Positions 46,101-58,100 of a stretch of 64,000 nt of DNA are shown one piece after another. The translations under genes and the position numbers were made by a program. Position 1 is the stretch's first letter. Every line of letters starts with the position of its first letter. Source of the DNA: Zhengitettix transpicula (Eukaryota > Arthropoda > Insecta > Orthoptera > Tetrigidae). The stretch lies in assembly GCA_037074705.1 (NCBI GenBank), contig CM073591.1:4766087-4830086 (forward strand), read 5' to 3'. Under the pieces are notes generated by a model. The model worked only from the letters and a program-made list of their open reading frames with translations, was not told the origin of the DNA and ran no database searches.

Positions 46101-49100
46101 ATGTTGGGCCACAAACCCGTGTCCTGCTCCGCCATCGCTAAGCTTCACTTCACTTGCACTCAAGAAACGTCGTGGCTGACGTCACTTACAACAGACGAAT
46201 AGGAATTTCTTCTACTTTCATGGATTATCAAGAAAACGAATTTTCACGACAAATGGAGCCGATTTTAATTTATTTCTGTATCGTATAATGTTTGCATAAT
46301 AATATCTTATTGTTATTATCATCTGTACAAGAGAAAGATATTATGCAACGTTGGAGTATCTGTGGCGTGGCTTACGGGTGTAGTATCTTTGTCGTTGATA
46401 TCTAAAGAAGCACGTAAATTAATTTATTATAAAAAATATATGAAATTGTGTAAATAGATAAAAGTAAGTAAAGTGAATTGACTTTAATTATGTTATCTGC
46501 GGAATGTCAGCAGCTTTCCACTCTTCTCGCGTCTTCGCCTTCCTTTGAAGCTCGTAATTTGAAGTACAATTCATGTATTTTTATTATTTGTTTAACGTTC
46601 TCCAGTCTGGGTCATTCTTGGCCTCAAGTATCTTAAAACAGTCCAGTGTGTCGAAGGACGTGTCTTACTAATTGGGTTCGTCTTATTTTTTAGCTGTTTC
46701 TTCTCTTATTCTTCTGAATACTTCCATGCCATACAGCACCAGGCTTCAACAGCCTTTCCCTTTCTCCCATACGTTAAATCTTCAATACGCTTTTCTTCAC
46801 TTCGAGACTTATTAAATTCTATCGTGGTCCGTGCAATTCTGCTTCTTCCGTCGGTCGTTATTTTGCTACCCAGATAACTGAACTCTTCCAATTCTTACAG
46901 TGTTGCGTTCCTAACCTTTCCTGCTGAATGGGTTCGCTCCTTTCTAGAGCAGACCAGAATTTTTGTTTCATATATGTTTATTCGCTCCATTATTCTGTTC
47001 GACAAGCGTCAGTCTGGTACGATGCGGAGACTCGCTTCTCCAGCTCAACTGGACCGCTTGAGTACGGCTCAGCTGGAATTCGCTTTCCAGTGCTGCAATT
47101 GTTCATTCGGTTTCTTGAGCTCGCGATCGCGCAACGCGCGGTGACGTCACCCGAAAGCCGACTCGCGCTGTGACGTGACGACCTGACACTGAGCGACTGT
47201 GCGCAGGGCCGCCGCATCCACCAGGAGCTGCACTTCTCGCCGCCCATCGAGGCCTACGACCAGGACCTGGGCGTGGACGCGGAGCTGCGCTACGACATCG
47301 TGGCGGGCAACGAGCGCCACCTGTTCTCCCTGGACGCGCTCAGCGGCGCGCTCTTCCTGGAGCGGGAGCTGGACAGGGACCGCGAGCGGGAGCGAGGGCT
47401 GCTCGTGCTGCAGCTGCAGGCGTCGCAGCTGGAGCGGCCGCTGAGGACGGCCGCCGCCAGGGTCGAGGTGGAGCTGCTCGACGTCAACGACAACCTGCCA
47501 GAGTTCGAGGTCGACGCCTACAACGTGAGCATCGTCGAGAACCTGCCCAACGGCTTCAGCGTGCTGCAGGTGCGCGCCCACGACAGGGACCAGGTCAGTC
47601 GCCCAACCTCAAGAGGTCTCAAACTTAGCGACGAAACGTAGTTTAATTTTTCCACAAATAAATACCTTTTATCTTACTTCAAATTGGCTGTTGTTTATTT
47701 GTAAGTTGTCTAAATATTCATAATATATATACCAGTAGGTTTCTCTGGTTGAAAAAAAAATCCTTTGTCTCGTACTGATCTCTGATCGACCAAGACACGC
47801 TTCCAGGGACCGTATATACAATTGCGCACAGTAAGCGAGCAGAGTTATAGGACTAATAATTCTAAACTGACGATAAATACATCCATTGTGATATTAGAGT
47901 ATGCTGGGATCCTGTTTACAAGGTCTGAATTCATGAATTAGAGAAAATACAGAATAAAAATGTCTAAGGTTTGTCTCTTACATTGATACAGTGTAGAGAA
48001 AATGTCAATTAAATGTGAACGAGCGCCAATCCTTTTCCTCTACAAACTCTCTAATGGTAAAATACATGACCTTGCACTGTTATCCCATGTCAATTTTTGA
48101 ACTCTTACTTTGCAGCACAAATGTTAAATTAATAATCGCCTCAAAGTCTGCAATGCACAGGATGTGTATGTCCTATATGGAATATATTACTACCTCAATT
48201 TGATTTATTACACTCCAATTTCATAGAAATTATTTCATAACCATTCAAGACTATGAACTAAGAATAAATATCATAAAATATAATATGTCTCTGGATGAAG
48301 TTTTCTCGGGATTCTTCAGGTGAAGATGGCGGTGCAAGCCTTCGAAACGTTGTGTTTCAAAACTACGCTACCCGGTTGGAATCCCGAGAAAACTCCATCC
48401 AGCAACTACACCGGGAAAACCTACGTTCCTTATAATATGTCTTGTTTAATTTGGTCTTTTATTTGGCCAGTAATTTATATAATTCAAATACTTAAATATA
48501 ATTGAATTATAATCACTTATTAAACTGAAAATTTACATCTGTTTTGAAAATTAATACCAAATAACGTTTCTGGAAGACAATGTTTTGTGGTATTTAAATC
48601 ATTACTTCTTTTGCATGTATTTGGCTATCTTTATTCTTATTATAATATATTATTATATTGTTTTATATTTATGAGACATTGCATTATTATGTAACAAAAA
48701 CACATTATTATTTCATTTAAACATTGTAACACATGCGTGGTATCTACATAATTAACATTTGAGTAAGTGTTGTAGAATATTTATTTAATCCACAAATCTT
48801 GATGTACAAGAATGGGACAAGTCAAGTGATAACTTAATAGCCAAGTATGTGACAAGTCAGATATAAAATATTAATATTATAATAATTAAAAAAGCATTAT
48901 ATATACATTTGAGGAAATACACACAGGGAGTTAATGGAGGTTGGCAATGAAATTGTCATGTATGCAGTAGAAACAGTGTTTTTCCAATAATTTCTTAACA
49001 TTGTTTCTAAATGTAGCTGGTAGTTTGTTATACAACACCACTCCAATATAATTTAGACCAGTTCAGGATTTTTTAAGCCTTTGAAACTGATTTTTACACA

Positions 49101-52100
49101 CACGTGTAATAGTAATAAAACAGACCGTTTCCATGTATGTGCAAGGGACAGGAAGCATCCCAAGTTCCCTGAAAATGGGTCTGGTAGGAGATCAGAAAGA
49201 TACATCCTTTATAATTTTTAGAATCTGTTTTTCAAGATTAAATCCTTTCTTGTGATGGTGTCCCAAATGATATTAGTGAGTTAACATAAGCAAAATAGGC
49301 TGGCTGTATGAACAAGTAGCAATGCCACAGATTTTATTCATGACTCTGAATGCATAATGAATGGAGTTCAGTTTTTACCTATTACTGAATAAATAAATCT
49401 TTTTCCCTTTGTAATCCTTCACCTCTACCACATCCAAACCTGATCTTGTGTTAAGTATTTTTGTAATGAAACCAATGACTTAGTTCCTTCGTTGAACTTT
49501 TCCGTAAATCCAGAAGCTTTCTGTTCCTATGTGAGGCTTATTTGTTTGTATCCATGCTGGTGTTTAATATTAACAAAAAAACTGTGAAAATAAAGTTAGA
49601 ATACTTTCACACACAGGAGTAGAAAAAGATAAAATATATGTCTTATGTACTAACAAGTATTTTGTCCATCTTCTAACATCCTCACAGTCTTGCATTCCAC
49701 ACACACAATTTACTAACACTGTTGTCTTCAGTCCACTTTTGGTTTTGGACACGAGGCAGGTTCTTTTCTTAAAAAATATTCCCACCAGCCTGTACTGTTC
49801 TTGTTTTTGGCATTTCCTTTAATAAATGTAGGAGTTTAATCTTGTAATGGAGACCATTTCTCCAAAGAAATTGTGGCTTACGATCCTGATTCAGTCAAAT
49901 GTTTCATGACCAGTCTTTATAAAAAAAACTACCAAAATAATAAAAATTAACCCCCACAGATATGCCATCTAAAAAAGTCTACCCATCTGCACACACCTCA
50001 AATTAAGTGGAATAATTAGAAAATAAAAATGTTGTAGGTGGGATTTTTTGTGTGGGGCCAATTGTACGGTTCTCATTTCATTGTAATAAACACCGATAAG
50101 TGCCTACATAATATATAATTAAATAATACATTTTCAAGGGTGACAATGCAGAGTTCAGCTACGTCCTCGATGACCCCAGCGAGGCCTTCGTCATCGACCC
50201 CCGCTCTGGCTGGTTGGCGGTGAGGAACCAGGGCAACCTGGACAGGGAGAAGCAGGCCACGTTGCTCATGACTGTCAAGGCCCAGGAGAAAACTCCCAGC
50301 GTCGTCAATGCCACTGGCTGCAGCTCCGTCTCAGTCGAGGTCAACCTCCTTGACGCTAACGACAACAACCCAATATTCGAACCCGCGAATCTCTATGAAT
50401 TCACTGTGCCCACCTCCACTCCACCTGGCACTGTCATTGGAAAGGTATTAAATTTGATCCCTAAAACAATCAAGATTACTAAATACTTGTTAATGATTTC
50501 AGTCAGTCACAAAACTATGTAAACTTCTCTATCGTACAGTGAATAATATTAATTATTCTTTTATCTAGTACTTGAAATTTTTTATAATATTTTAGGAATT
50601 GTATTCTAAAGTATTTTGAGGGTTTACCAATATGATAATTTTCTTGAGTAAAGAAATAATCACGGACAATAAAAGGTCTAAAATAGTGTTTCCCAACTGT
50701 TTTCTTATCATGCCCCACCTAAGTCTTACTAATGTCCCCATATGTAATATACACATACATTTTTTTATATTCATAAATTGAATTATTTGCCGAAGAAGCC
50801 TAATTACAACTTGTGTGTCACGGTTCTTGAATAATAATAATTCAAAACTTACCAAATACATATTTTAAATGAAGATACCAACAATTTTTCCTTTCATACA
50901 AGTTAAAACATTTTTTAAACACTAGTTGAGCTCATTTTCGAATTGCCCCCCTGATCCATCAAATTGCCTCTACATGGGGTGTGAGACCAGTCTATGTTTC
51001 TAAAATCAGGCCTGTTTAATTCAGACTAATTTAAGAGAAAAATTATTGTATAATGTTAATTATGGGCTGGTGACTTGCCTAACTTCCTTTATACAAAACT
51101 TTTAAATTCTAATTAAGAATAACAGAACTATATAATATATATTTTATCTGTTTCTCAGCCAATATATTGAAGAAATATTAACCCTGAATTAAATTTCTCA
51201 ATTTTCAAGAGATCCATTATTCATGATACTAAAATAATTTTCTCACCAACTTCAGGTGACAGCAATAGACCCTGACCTCGGGCGGAATGGCCTCGTCCTG
51301 TATGATCTGCAACACCCTGGGAACAATTCTTCACCTCTCCCTTTCACCATCAATTCACAGACTGGAGAAATAAATGTGACAGACCAACCACTCCTTAAGG
51401 GCAAACATCCTCTGTTTGTTGAGGCTTCAGATCAGCCGGCGAACCCCAGCGAGAGGCGGTTTAGCCTTGCTGTGGTCTCAATCGATGTGGTGATGTCTGA
51501 AGAAGAAGGTAAAGTATTTTAATGAATATAGATTCTCCTAGTGAAGCTGTTGAACCTAGTTTTCAATCCTAATGAGGTTATTAATTTTGCCACAATGTAA
51601 TTCAAACAGGAACCAGTTGACTTCTGTTCAAACATCAGGTCAAGTTTTATCAGTTATCCAGGCTTGACCATACTTATCAACTCCCTCTGACTTTACTGTT
51701 ATATGACAACAATAGTCAACATTTTTTTTATTAATTTAATGGGCTCACACAGATGATACAACCAGGTAAAATTTGTGACAGAGGCAGTGGCCAGCGAATA
51801 CACTCAGAGTTGCATTACTTTTCTCTTCTCCATTTACGGTCTCAAGAATCTTTGATTCTAATCCATGCTGTTTTTTCTCCAATCTTTCAATCACGCTACC
51901 TCATACTGTTCTATTGTCTCTTCCATGTATCTCGATTTCTTCTCACATACTGCAGTGTATCTAAATAACACATTTCCAACTTAGTAAAGCTTCATAGTAA
52001 AGTAACTTGCTGTTACTAATACAATTAAGCAACTGTTGTTGATAATATTTATAAAAATAATTTTTTGTGTTTTATAGATTCATCAGAGGATGTTCCAGAC

Positions 52101-55100
52101 TTCATAGGAGCACCATATGAGTTTTGGGTCGGTGCTAGTGTTGGCATTGGGACAAGCGTTGGACAAATCAGGACCAACGATGCTGTGGATAAAAATTCAG
52201 TTACATACGACATGCTCCACAGTTATCATTCTGGAGGTAACAGTTCATTTTGAGACTATTTCTAGCATGAAATTCTCTGTTCATTCATTTTGCTTAGACT
52301 AGGAATTTAAACACCTGCATTTACAATTTTTTAGTCTCATTCCATTCAGAGATGATGCTATCAAAGTAAATAAGAAAAAAAAATTTTATTAAACAGTTTG
52401 ATGACTTGTTTGTGCTATATTTTCTGTTATTAAGTACCACATTTATGGGACACGGAAATTGTTAGAACACTCAACTTGAAGAGTGCATATTTGAATTATC
52501 TGCATTTTCTAATTTTGAGATGCTTAACAATTTCTATTATAAAATTCTACAGTTCCTGATACGCTTTTTGAGTCAAAAGACAACTTTTGTTTACAATAAT
52601 CAGAAAACAAAACATCATATAAATTAATCTGACTAAAAAGAATAAAGAGTAATGTTAAATACATATTATTTGGACTTTTTTTAAATTTCTAAAATTGTGA
52701 TATAATCAGAAATATTCATAATAGCATTCCCAAATACAATTTAAACATGTTCTTTTGTATGTATTTTATTTTATGTTTTTAAATTGGGAATTTACTTCCA
52801 TGAATGGCTAAATAATTACATTAAACTGTATTATTAATTTTTTTTAAAAAGTTATATAATTGACAATAATCATACTTACTTAAAAATCTTGCTGTGAGTG
52901 TGAGTTATGCAATGCTGTTAAATTCATCAAATCCATAATACTAGCAGCCTGAGGGCAAACCAATCACTCTGATGACTAAGCATTATTTACCACCTTAAGC
53001 ATCAATTGATTTCTTTCTTAATACTCCTAGTTTCCATTTTTTCTGACTGCTTCCCTCAACTTATTCTGTAACTGCAGGCACACGCTCCTACACTTTCACT
53101 TGCCTCACATGGTGTAAAAGGAATTAAAAATGTATGCAGCGACCATTTCAAAATCCTTTAATCCCTTCACAAAATAATTTCATATATAACTTCTGTAAAA
53201 TTATGTAAGTGAATCTCACTAAAGGATGAGAAAACATGCAAGCAAGAAAAAGTGCATGGGTTCTGTGCTTTGAGTCACATCTGATTTTGAGATATCCATC
53301 AACTTTTTTATACTGGTTCTATAATTTCTATTGTTTTTGTAGAAGGGAGAATTTCCTACAATTTAACAGGTTCTGGTCACATGCAGAAGCACAATTCATT
53401 TTTATTACCATGTGGATCACCAAAATCTATATTCTAGAAAATTGAATAATTCATTACCTTTTGTGTTTCTGATATTAACAGTGTAATTACTACAACATCT
53501 ACCTTTACATGTTCTTGCAGTGCCTTTTGCAGTCGAGGAGAGATCTGGAGTGATCACTGTTGTGGATGAAATAGAAAAGTACGACCAGACCTTGTTTGAG
53601 TTTGAATCACTTGTAACAGATGCATTTGATGTCACACTTGTAACAAACCTGACCATTCACGTCGTTAAGCTTGACAGTGCGACGGTGCCTGATACAAGGT
53701 AAAAATAAATTATTGAACTATAATTACAGGTATAAAATTCTATTCTTTACACTGTGTAGGGAAGCCTGGGTTCAATGATGACATGCTATGAGGAACACAG
53801 GTGATACTCAATTTATTAGTAGACATTATTTAATTTATTCCTTTTAAATTTTATTATAGTTTTCTTACTTTTACTGTCACATGTCATACTAAAGTAATTT
53901 TGCAATGATTGAAGGTTTTATGCTGAATAAGTAGTTCTTGGGTCAAAGTAAGCTTAAGCCATCTTTCTCAAGAAAATTATCTGTTCTGTTGTCCCCTTCA
54001 TCTCCATGCAATGAGACAGTCCTCCTTAGTAATTCATGTTGATAAAATATATCTCTTTTAATTGATCATACATAATTTTACCAAAGACCACTGTTTGAGA
54101 AGCACATCTTCAGATTTTTTAAATCTTAGATTAGTAGTCGTACAATGTGCTTGTTATCAAATAATGTCAAACAAGCTTAACTGGCAAACATCTGTAGATC
54201 ACTATCTAAATCACAAATTTTCTGTGTTCATTGTGCCAAATAACATTCCACAATATTATTTTATTCAATCAAAACTGGAATTTTCATGACATAAATAGCC
54301 AAATAGGAATTTATGTCATTTGGGTGCCCATAGTCATATTATCATTGGAATTTGGCTAACATTGTACCAATACTCAAGAGTATCACATGGCTGGATTTTT
54401 AGGTCAATGGCTGAATTCCGAGTCAGGGAAAACCAGCCACCTCACCTATTGGGAATGCTCCCGATGAGCAAGAATGATTCGAGAGGCGCTGGGCCCATGA
54501 GGTTCACCATAGCCAACTTGCCAGACATTGCTGACCTGTTCAGTGTGTCAGACCAGGGAGCTCTGTACACACAACGGCCTCTGGACAGAGAGGATAGGCA
54601 CGAGTATCTGCTGACCGTCATCGCCGAAACGGTGCGAGGAGTGGCGGCCATATATCAGGTCAGTCTTACAGAATATTTACTTGGTGGTCTCATACCCCAA
54701 GGCCATAAAAACTCATTTGTATGTGTAGAGAAAAAATATGTTTGATGTATATACAATCTTAAGTGAGACAGCTTATTTGTATCTTGTGGAAACTTCGAAA
54801 AAGCAGAGAATAGGTTTTTCTGATGCTATCCTGCTCCAATCTGTGTAACAAAACAATGAAGCTAATTGTGAGAATGGTGAGAGTTTCTCAGACTGGGTCT
54901 GAGGAATTAACTCTAGGGACAAAAGAAGGTCCGAGCCACGGAATTATGACAGAATTGTAACTTTTTTCTCCAAACAAAGATATTACATAATTTCTTAACA
55001 AAATCTGTTTCCCTATTTGGCATCTTGTGTATAACTTGTATGTGTGAATAAAACTGATTTTGCATCGTATCCAGCAAGACTTTTGTACTACTGCAATATT

Positions 55101-58100
55101 GATACAGGTATGAGACCTTATCACTTACTTTTACATTCTACAGGTTAGTGTTTTGGTGCTGGATGAAAATGACAACCCACCCATATTTGAGAAGAGAGTT
55201 TACGAGGGACACATAGCAGAAAACTCTCCGTCGGGAACTGAGGTGACGTTAGACACCCCTTTGAAGGTGACAGATGTCGATACTGGTGAAAATTCCATTT
55301 TTGCTTTCACTTTGCATGGCGATGGCAGCGAAATGTTTTCTGTTGATCAAATTTCTGGAAAAGTATTCTTCAAGGGTAGAGGAAATAAAAACAATCTTGA
55401 TAGGGAAGAGAAAGCAGTGTACATGTTCCAAGTCATTGCAAAAGATGGAGGTAAGTCGTATGCAAACGGATCAGATATTCATTCATCTTCTCAGTATTTT
55501 TTGATCATTACATTTCTAAGATCCATCATATATACATACATGTATATTTCTTAATTGTTTTCCATATATATGTAAAATTAAAAGTTAGTTGGTTGCATTC
55601 TCATTTAAATCCTTTATATTCAAAAGAAATATTGTCTGATGGCTCCTTTATTTTCAGGTAACCTCAGTTCTGAAGCAAAGCTCACTATATACATTGAGGA
55701 CATCAACGATAATGCTCCAGAATTTGTACAGTTGTTACTTCTTTCAAATGATGGTGTACACTTCTCACAGAAAGAATCTCACAAGCACTTCACCAATTCC
55801 TTATATAAAGTGTTCAACTTCAGCACAACTGAAGCCCCTCCTCCTGTCGTCATCCCAGAATCTATAACCTCCAATACTCCGATACTCCGTTTGATTGCAA
55901 AAGATAAGGATTATGGATCCAATGCAACAATAATGTATCAGATAATTGCTGATCCTGGCAAAATGTTCTTCACCATTCATTCACAGTCAGGTGAGGTATC
56001 GGCATCCAGGACTCTACCTCCTGACACAGAGTTCAACCTGGTGGTTGTGGCGAGGGACTCATTGGGGTTGAGTGCCACCACCACCTTCAGAATCTACATT
56101 GAAGATGTGAACGACCATGCACCAATCATACAGAAACCTTGGTACAGCTATGAGCTGTTAGAAGGGAATTACTCTCTTCACATTCTGGGGCGAGTTGAGG
56201 CATCTGACGCAGACCTGGACTCAAATGCCAACATTTCTTATTCCATAGTGCAGGATGGCAGTGACACAGTCTCTCTTCCTTTCTCAGTTACTGTGCAGAG
56301 TGGCATAATCTCAGTGTCAGGAATTGTTGACAGAGAACAGGTCTCCTTGTATTCTTTTCGAGTTCGAGCACAAGACGGTGGAGGTCTCCACAGTTCTGTG
56401 CCTGTAGAAGTGCACATACTCGATGCCAATGACAACTCACCGGTGTTCTATGGTTACACATCTGTCTCAGCAGATGGTCAGCCTGTGTACAAAGCTGAAC
56501 TATCTGATACAAGTGATCCAGGATTCCCTGTAGCAAAAGTTTTTGCCAATGACTCTGATTCAGCAGCCAATGGAAATGGTCTCATCTTGTTTTCCATAGA
56601 GGGTCCCCCTGGTGCTTTTAACATAGATTCAAAGTCAGGGATTGTCACAACAACAGGACATTTTGATGCCTTTCTCCACCCTCAATATGTTGTTACTGTG
56701 GTGGTGTCTGATCTAGGTGAGCCCATCCAGAGCTCGAAGGCTTTACTCGAGGTGAACGTACGAAGAGGTACATCGTCGGTGACTCCAAAAGGACCTGCAT
56801 TTCCTCACAGGTACAAGAAAAGACTCAAATCCATTCATTGTTGATAAACATGAAAAAAACATAATTACAAGTATTACTATATATTACTCTAATTATCTGA
56901 CAATACTCATTCATGTCCAAGAAAAGGAAAATACACTTATACTCAAAATAAATTTAGACATCTTACTTTTTGAACCAATTGGTATTGTTTAATTGAATGC
57001 AAAACTGACATAGATTTTTGATTAATTATAAATACATAATATTTATTCATTTTGTTCAAACTACTACTTAAAGAGAATTAAGAATGAAGAGGAAAATAAA
57101 TCACTTTAATTATTTGAATAATAAATAGTAACCTCTAATTCATAGAGGCTGATATATTCCATAATCTCATATACAGAGGGAAATGAACCGTAGTAGGAAT
57201 TTGTTAACTTCAATTTTAACAAATCTGATGTTTTTGGTTTCCTTAATATATGTAGGGAAAGTTTGTTAAAGAGTGTTACAATGTGATCACTAGGAATTTG
57301 AATACAAATTTATTTTATTCCTGAGTAACTGATATTTGAAGTGATGTATGGAAAATAATAAATATTATTCTACACATTTGCAGATACTATGAGATGGAAG
57401 TTGAAGAGAATTGTGCCGTGCCCGCCTACTTGTTGACTCTGAATGTCACCGCACCTTACAGAGGGAATCCTCTCAACTACAGCCTGGTGCAGTCACACGA
57501 CAGCAACATGTTTTACGTGGGGCCCAAGAACGGCTCCCTCTACCTGGTGGTCAGTCCAGACAGGGAGCAGCAGGTCAGGCTGGAAGTTAGGGTCAAGGTT
57601 GAAGTGACCAAGAGGTCCAGATCAATGGCCAATCTCATCTACCCACCGTCTTCTGAGCAGTTGGCAGGCCTAGGTTTGTACATCATTCAAACTGACTGCC
57701 ATTTACTAAATGAATGCACTGTGAATTCATAATCAGTCAACAGTTGCATTTCTGTGTCAGGTCTATGACAAAATTTAGTATGCCCATTTTTTTAAAAAAA
57801 GGAAACAAAAGTCTATCTGAGCTGGCACTAACTGAGTATGTCCATGTCTGTGTATATTGTGGACTCGTGAACCAAAGTTCCTTACTTGCTCAAGATGAAC
57901 ACAGTTGTTTACTGTCTTAAGTGTCACTGTCTCTATTCACTTAGATATTAATTTCTCTTTCCACCACTATTTTTCTTGTTATCATTTCAAGTAGGTTTTA
58001 GTACTCTTGACTAGTTCAATACATCTTGTATGTTTGATGAACCATTGAAGTATTATTTTTATAGCAATTTCAGGTTTTCTTGTAACGTCCACACAGGTGC

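Larger units (their letters stand above)
36709..47206 (+). other. Cad99C: Intron 6, about 10.5 kb, repeat-filled
   Basis: It holds repeats C (36985-37320, 39750-40360), a giant foldback (37325-38015), repeat F copies, repeat D blocks (40830-41510, 45380-45850), a second foldback (42915-44130), a related repeat pair (42640-42735, 44668-44830), and two broken LINE reverse-transcriptase pieces (44225-44520, 46560-46990). No coding exon was recognised in it. Confidence 0.7.
47594..50138 (+). other. Cad99C: Intron 7, start of the AT-rich half
   Basis: Composition changes here from CpG-rich with many repeats to AT-rich. Recognisable contents are a nested hairpin with a hammerhead-like core (48296-48399), a fragment of repeat F (48555-48640) and a LINE C-terminal fossil on the minus strand (48930-49480). 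Nothing else is recognisable. Confidence 0.65.

Noticed and set aside
47147..47581. 144-codon open frame on the minus strand over exon 7
   Set aside because: It is the antisense shadow of a very GC-rich cadherin exon, and its translation is low complexity.
56767..56768. Earlier donor GT in exon 14
   Set aside because: It would leave phase 1, but exon 15 needs phase 2; the donor at 56811 fits.
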